A stretch of DNA of 64,000 nucleotides from Natronosporangium hydrolyticum. Its GTDB lineage: Bacteria > Actinomycetota > Actinomycetes > Mycobacteriales > Micromonosporaceae. Below are positions 60,856-64,000 of the stretch, one piece after another. The notes below the pieces were generated by a model that saw only the letters and a program-made list of their open reading frames with translations, was not told where the DNA came from and made no database searches. Position 1 is the stretch's first letter, and each line of letters begins with the position of its first letter. The position numbers were made by a program, and so were the translations under genes. The stretch is from NCBI RefSeq assembly GCF_016925615.1, contig NZ_CP070499.1:1674001-1738000 (forward strand). Reading direction: 5' to 3'.

Positions 60856-60983
60856 TTGTCCGTCGAGCTGGTGCGTCCACCCCACCGACATTGGACGAAG
60901 AGTACGCACGACAATTTCGATTCGGCGTCGCAGCTTCCGCCCCATCGACATTGTCACCAGGGACTTCAGAGAGGTGATCTATC

Positions 60984-62117
60984 GTGCAAGAACGTGACTC
61001 CTTGCGGGAGCGCGTGTTCGCGGGCCGGATGCGGCAGGACGCGCGCCGGCGGCGGGCCGCAGTGGCACGCAAAGGGGGTCGGCGTTTGGTTGCTGTGTTC
61101 GCCGGACTCGGTGTGGTCGCTGGCCTGCTCACGGTGACCCAGCTGACCTCGTCCGCGCTGGAGGACACCGAGGGTGGTCTTGGTGCGGCGGACTGCGAGA
61201 CCACGGTCACCGTCGAGGAGGTCTCGACCGATGAGGACCTTGAGCTCCACATTGAGGAAGACCCCGAAGGCCACGTGCACTACCACTACCGGAAGAAGGG
61301 TCGGGGCGGCAACGATGCGCCTCCGCCGCCGCCGGTGACCAACCCGGACTGTGAAGAAGGCGGCTCGGGCGGCGAAGACGGCGGGTCCGACGACGGTGAC
61401 GGTTCGGGCGACGGCAGCGGCCCGGGCGACGGTGACGGTTCGGGTGACGGCTCCGGCGATGGCGGTGAGGACGGCTCCGGCGACGGTTCCGGGGATGGCA
61501 CTGCTCCTGGCAGCAGCAACCCCGGTGGCGCCGACGGCAACAACAACGGCCTCGACGTACTCGGCCGCACCTGCGACGACAGCGACCTGCCGCTGCACAC
61601 CGGCTTCCAGTCGGACGAGCCGCAGTGCGTGGACGTGCACATGGGCGAGGTCAGCGCGGCGGATAACAACCCGACCCTGTTGATCACCGAGTTCCCCGAT
61701 TGGGTGGCGGTCGATGAGACCTTCACTATCACTGTGAGCACCCGCAACCTGGTCCGGGATCGGTTCCTGGGCGCTGGGGACGGCGGCTACTACCTGGAGC
61801 CGGGCTTCCTCGACGAGAACGGGGTCACCCGTGGCCACTTCCACGCGGGCTGCCTGAACCTGGTGGACGGCAATCAGGCGCCGGCCGCCAGCACCACCCT
61901 TGACCCGCAGTTCTTCGCCGCGATCGAGGACGGCGGCGGCGGCGCCGGGGTCGACTTCGTCACCGTGGAGATCCCGGGGCTCTCGGAGCCGGGCATGTAC
62001 CGCTGCATGGTCTGGGCCGGGGACGGCTCGCACCGGGTGCCGATGATGTCCTTCGCCCGCCAGCAGATCGCGGTGGACGCGGTGCGCATCACCGTTACCG
62101 ACGGCGAAGAAGGCTAG
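60984..62117 (+). CDS. Exported protein with Asp/Gly/Ser linker and metal-site motifs
   Basis: A 377-residue protein from GTG 60984 with GAGAGG upstream. A basic N-terminus (1-32) and one membrane helix (~33-52) anchor it. Outside there is HVHYHYRK (near residue 97), a Pro stretch, a ~50-residue Gly/Asp/Ser linker, then a C-terminal domain with CVDVHMGEV, GHFHAGCL and MYRCMVWAGDGSHR. Clustered His, Cys and Met suggest a metal (perhaps copper) site, but no cupredoxin signature is complete. I do not recognise the family. It follows the redox genes. Confidence 0.75.
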   Translation: MQERDSLRERVFAGRMRQDARRRRAAVARKGGRRLVAVFAGLGVVAGLLTVTQLTSSALEDTEGGLGAADCETTVTVEEVSTDEDLELHIEEDPEGHVHYHYRKKGRGGNDAPPPPPVTNPDCEEGGSGGEDGGSDDGDGSGDGSGPGDGDGSGDGSGDGGEDGSGDGSGDGTAPGSSNPGGADGNNNGLDVLGRTCDDSDLPLHTGFQSDEPQCVDVHMGEVSAADNNPTLLITEFPDWVAVDETFTITVSTRNLVRDRFLGAGDGGYYLEPGFLDENGVTRGHFHAGCLNLVDGNQAPAASTTLDPQFFAAIEDGGGGAGVDFVTVEIPGLSEPGMYRCMVWAGDGSHRVPMMSFARQQIAVDAVRITVTDGEEG

Positions 62118-62180
62118 TGACCTACCTGCACTAGGGGAAGGCCCGGGACCCCGTCCGTCCGGGCCAACCCACCCACAGTC

Positions 62181-62220
62181 GGTCGCCGAGCGGAGCCGAG
62201 AGAGGCTCCGCTCGGCGACC
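62181..62220. terminator. Hairpin terminator between convergent genes
   Basis: Perfect 17-bp stem (62181-62197 GGTCGCCGAGCGGAGCC with 62204-62220) and a GAGAGA loop, between the exported-protein gene and the convergent efflux gene. Confidence 0.85.
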
Positions 62221-62261
62221 GGCTGCTGTGTGTGGCCGGTGGCGGGGGACGCCGTCCGCGG

Positions 62262-63542
62262 CTAGTGGCCGACCACCACTGGATGGCCGTCTCCGGGGGG
62301 AAGATCCGGGATTCCCCGTCGGATCAGGAATGCGAGTAGCAGGGTGGCGGCGAGCATGCCGCCGGCGATCACCACCGCCATCGCCAGCCCTTCCGATCCG
62401 GGTGCCACCAGCCCCACCACCGGTGCGGCGAGCCCGCCGACGCCGAACTGCACCGCCCCGAGAACCGCCGCTGCGGTGCCGGCGGCCTCACCGTGCCGGG
62501 ACATCGCCAACGCCGGGGCGTTGGGCAGGGCCAGGCCGGCGGCGGCGAGTACCAGCCACAGCGGCACCATGGTGCCGACGAGCCCGCCTACGCCGGTGGC
62601 GGCGAACCCGACCAGCACCAGGCCGGCGACGCTCCCGGCGACGAGCGCCGTTGCCAGCAGACGCTGCGGACTGTACCGGCGCAGCAACCAGGCGTTCAGC
62701 TGGGTGGCGGCGATCAGGCCGACCGCCCCGGCGCCGAAGGCCACCGCGAACTGTTGCTCACTAAGGCCGTACTCCTCCTGGAAAACGAAGGGCGAGCCGG
62801 CGACGTACGCGAAGAGCGCGGCCATCGCGAGGCCGGCGACCAGGACCAGCCCGACGAAGGTACGGTCGCGCAGCACGGTGCGGCAGCTGCGCAGAGTGGT
62901 ACGGAGGCTGGCAGGTTGCCGGCGGGCCGGCGGCAGCGACTCCGGCAGTCCGTAGAAGGCGACGGCGATCAGCAGTACGCCGAATCCGGCCAGGACCACG
63001 AAGACGCCGCGCCAGTCGGTCCACCGCAGCACGGCGCCGCCGAGCGTGGGGGCGAGGATCGGCGCCGCCCCCATCACCAGCAGCAACCGGGAGAGCAGCC
63101 GGGCGAAGGCGGCGCCGCTGAACAGGTCCCGGAGGACCGCCATGGCGACCACCGCGGCGGCGGCGACGCCCAAACCTTGCAACACCCGGAACAGGCTGAG
63201 CGCGCCGATGGTGGGGGCGAACACACACAACGCGGAGGCGAGGACGTGGACGACCAGCCCGGCCAGCAACGGCCCGCGGCGCCCGAGCGAGTCGGAGAGC
63301 GGGCCGATCACCAACTGTCCCAAGCCGAGCCCGAGCAGCGTGCCGGTGAGGGTCATCTTGGCGGCGGTGTTGGTGGTCTGCAACTCTTCGGTGAGCGCCG
63401 GCAACGCCGGGAGATACATGTCGATGGTGAGTGGACCGATCGCGACCAGCGAACCGAGGACGAGGATGAGCCGCAGCCGTCTGGAACCGCTGAGCTCGTC
63501 TCCGGGCGGCGAGATCGGATCAGCGGCCAGGGTGGCGGACAT
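62262..63542 (-). CDS. Multidrug efflux MFS transporter (Bcr/CflA family)
   Basis: A 426-residue, twelve-helix transporter. ATG 63542 is used (GAGGAG upstream); the frame extends to 63587. TIDMYLPALPAL in the first helix and GQLVIGPLSDSLGRR after the second are hallmarks of the Bcr/CflA drug-efflux group. It probably expels drugs such as bicyclomycin or chloramphenicol-like compounds; the actual substrate is unknown. Confidence 0.92.
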   Translation of the reverse strand: MSATLAADPISPPGDELSGSRRLRLILVLGSLVAIGPLTIDMYLPALPALTEELQTTNTAAKMTLTGTLLGLGLGQLVIGPLSDSLGRRGPLLAGLVVHVLASALCVFAPTIGALSLFRVLQGLGVAAAAVVAMAVLRDLFSGAAFARLLSRLLLVMGAAPILAPTLGGAVLRWTDWRGVFVVLAGFGVLLIAVAFYGLPESLPPARRQPASLRTTLRSCRTVLRDRTFVGLVLVAGLAMAALFAYVAGSPFVFQEEYGLSEQQFAVAFGAGAVGLIAATQLNAWLLRRYSPQRLLATALVAGSVAGLVLVGFAATGVGGLVGTMVPLWLVLAAAGLALPNAPALAMSRHGEAAGTAAAVLGAVQFGVGGLAAPVVGLVAPGSEGLAMAVVIAGGMLAATLLLAFLIRRGIPDLPPGDGHPVVVGH

Positions 63543-63650
63543 CGGTTCTCCTCTGATGCGGCAGCGGCCGGGGCGGCGCCCCGGCACACTAGCCTCTAAG
63601 GCGGCACCGACCGCCGCTCATTCCGGTTCGCCGGCAGGAGGTGCCGCAGC

Positions 63651-64000
63651 TCACAACCGCGCGTCGGATGTCCGGGCTGGTTGGGTTCGGCTAGCCCGGT
63701 CACGATCGTGCAGTACCAGCAGGATGGTCAACCCCATTACCAAGCCGAGGACAACGCCGGCTTCGGTGGTGATTACCTGGGCCACCGGATGTTCCGGGGC
63801 GTAGGCCGAGTCAGGGCGGAGTGCGAAGAAGAGGCTGTAGGCGAAGAGCATGCCGGAGGAGACCCACGCGACCACCATCGGCGGCAGGAACTGTCGCGCG
63901 CCGCGACCCTCGGTCAACACCAGCACACTCCACGCGCCAGCGAGCGACCACGCGCCCGTGCTGAGCGACAGCGCGTGCCACCACAGGTCACGTTCGGCCA
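63651..64000 (-). CDS. Integral membrane protein, 5' end outside window
   Basis: The minus frame is open from the window edge to TGA at 63651, with 115 codons visible. The part before the first internal GTG (63926) reads as protein (RDLWWHALSLSTGAWSLAG), so the gene very likely begins beyond 64000. At least three hydrophobic segments are present, with an Arg-rich cytoplasmic tail at the C-terminus. No family was recognised. Confidence 0.65.
   Translation of the reverse strand, partial: AERDLWWHALSLSTGAWSLAGAWSVLVLTEGRGARQFLPPMVVAWVSSGMLFAYSLFFALRPDSAYAPEHPVAQVITTEAGVVLGLVMGLTILLVLHDRDRASRTQPARTSDARL

Larger units (their letters stand above)
60477..60983. other. 507-bp gap with hairpins, promoter and direct repeats
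   Basis: No gene was accepted here. It holds a terminator-like hairpin (60561-60604), then a second stem (60612-60621 with 60635-60644, CAGGCCGTGG arms) whose loop contains GGGAGGAGG, then an AT-richer section with a promoter (60826-60855) and two 17-nt near-identical direct repeats (60877-60893 and 60937-60953). The 5' leader of the next gene is ~120 nt. Confidence 0.6.

Noticed and set aside
1-64000. tRNA or rRNA genes and CRISPR arrays
   Set aside because: I saw no cloverleaf with a conserved T-loop, no rRNA segment and no regularly spaced direct repeats with unique spacers.

Overview
The window is high-GC DNA (roughly 70 % by eye) with GTG starts, 4-bp GTGA/ATGA gene overlaps and gene families typical of Actinomycetota: DUF6328, DUF3000, DUF5947/DUF6084, HemQ, a prokaryotic metallothionein, an ECF41 sigma factor and a split LigD polymerase/LigC ligase. 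A filamentous or spore-forming actinobacterium, most likely of the Micromonosporaceae, is my inference. I could not run a taxonomic search. No rRNA, tRNA, CRISPR array or intact insertion sequence was recognised.

Layout. 1-9.4 kb: the distal part of a [NiFe]-hydrogenase accessory operon. In order it holds a NifU-type domain (cut by the window edge), DUF5947, DUF6084, an unusual fusion of a hydrogenase-associated protein to the M52 maturation protease, a 34-aa DUF6893 microprotein, hypA, hypC, hypD and hypE. hypF converges from the other strand. Structural subunits and hypB are not in view and would have to lie upstream or elsewhere. 9.6-18.4 kb: housekeeping genes (AGCS symporter, DUF6328, TauE/SafE, VOC protein, aldo/keto reductase, beta-propeller protein, OmpR/HK two-component pair). 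18.5-22.7 kb: beta-oxidation pair fadA-fadB and an alpha/beta hydrolase. 22.8-26.6 kb: an accessory patch with an Rpn nuclease, a SWIM protein, a frame-disrupted gene and visibly lower-GC DNA. 26.7-28.8 kb: an ECF41 sigma factor with its probable target oxidoreductase. 28.9-32.1 kb: a molybdate regulator plus modABC. 32.1-40.2 kb: two NUDIX proteins, lipoproteins including CueP, MscL, a glycosidase-like protein, and RNase D and DUF3000 separated by two proline-rich membrane proteins. 40.4-44.2 kb: hemE-cgoX-hemQ of the coproporphyrin-dependent haem pathway. 44.2-49.8 kb: GNAT, metallothionein, MsrB, a Phd/VapC toxin-antitoxin pair, a ROK regulator and a HAD remnant-MFS-SDR unit. 49.9-54.8 kb: LigD-type polymerase and LigC ligase around a GNAT and a lipoprotein peptidase. 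54.9-62.1 kb: secreted and redox genes. 62.3-64 kb: a Bcr/CflA efflux pump and a truncated membrane protein.

The best candidate for an undescribed system is the 56.0-62.1 kb redox locus. It holds a DUF4142 exported protein, divergent from a leaderless gene for a bis-histidine (two-haem pattern) membrane protein fused to a 3Fe-4S-type ferredoxin. Next comes a pyridine-nucleotide/FAD oxidoreductase with a ~395-residue Pro/Tyr/Gly-rich repeat tail, and then an exported protein with His/Cys/Met motifs. Read together they suggest a path NAD(P)H > FAD > ferredoxin > haem b > extracytoplasmic acceptor. This is inferred from domain order only.

Non-coding structure is rich. There are several long hairpins, three palindromic repeats built on TTGATCATG/CATGATC(A) near 45.5, 46.4 and 49.9 kb, operator-like palindromes ahead of the TauE, molybdate-regulator, toxin-antitoxin and redox genes, and 15-bp tandem repeats inside two coding regions.
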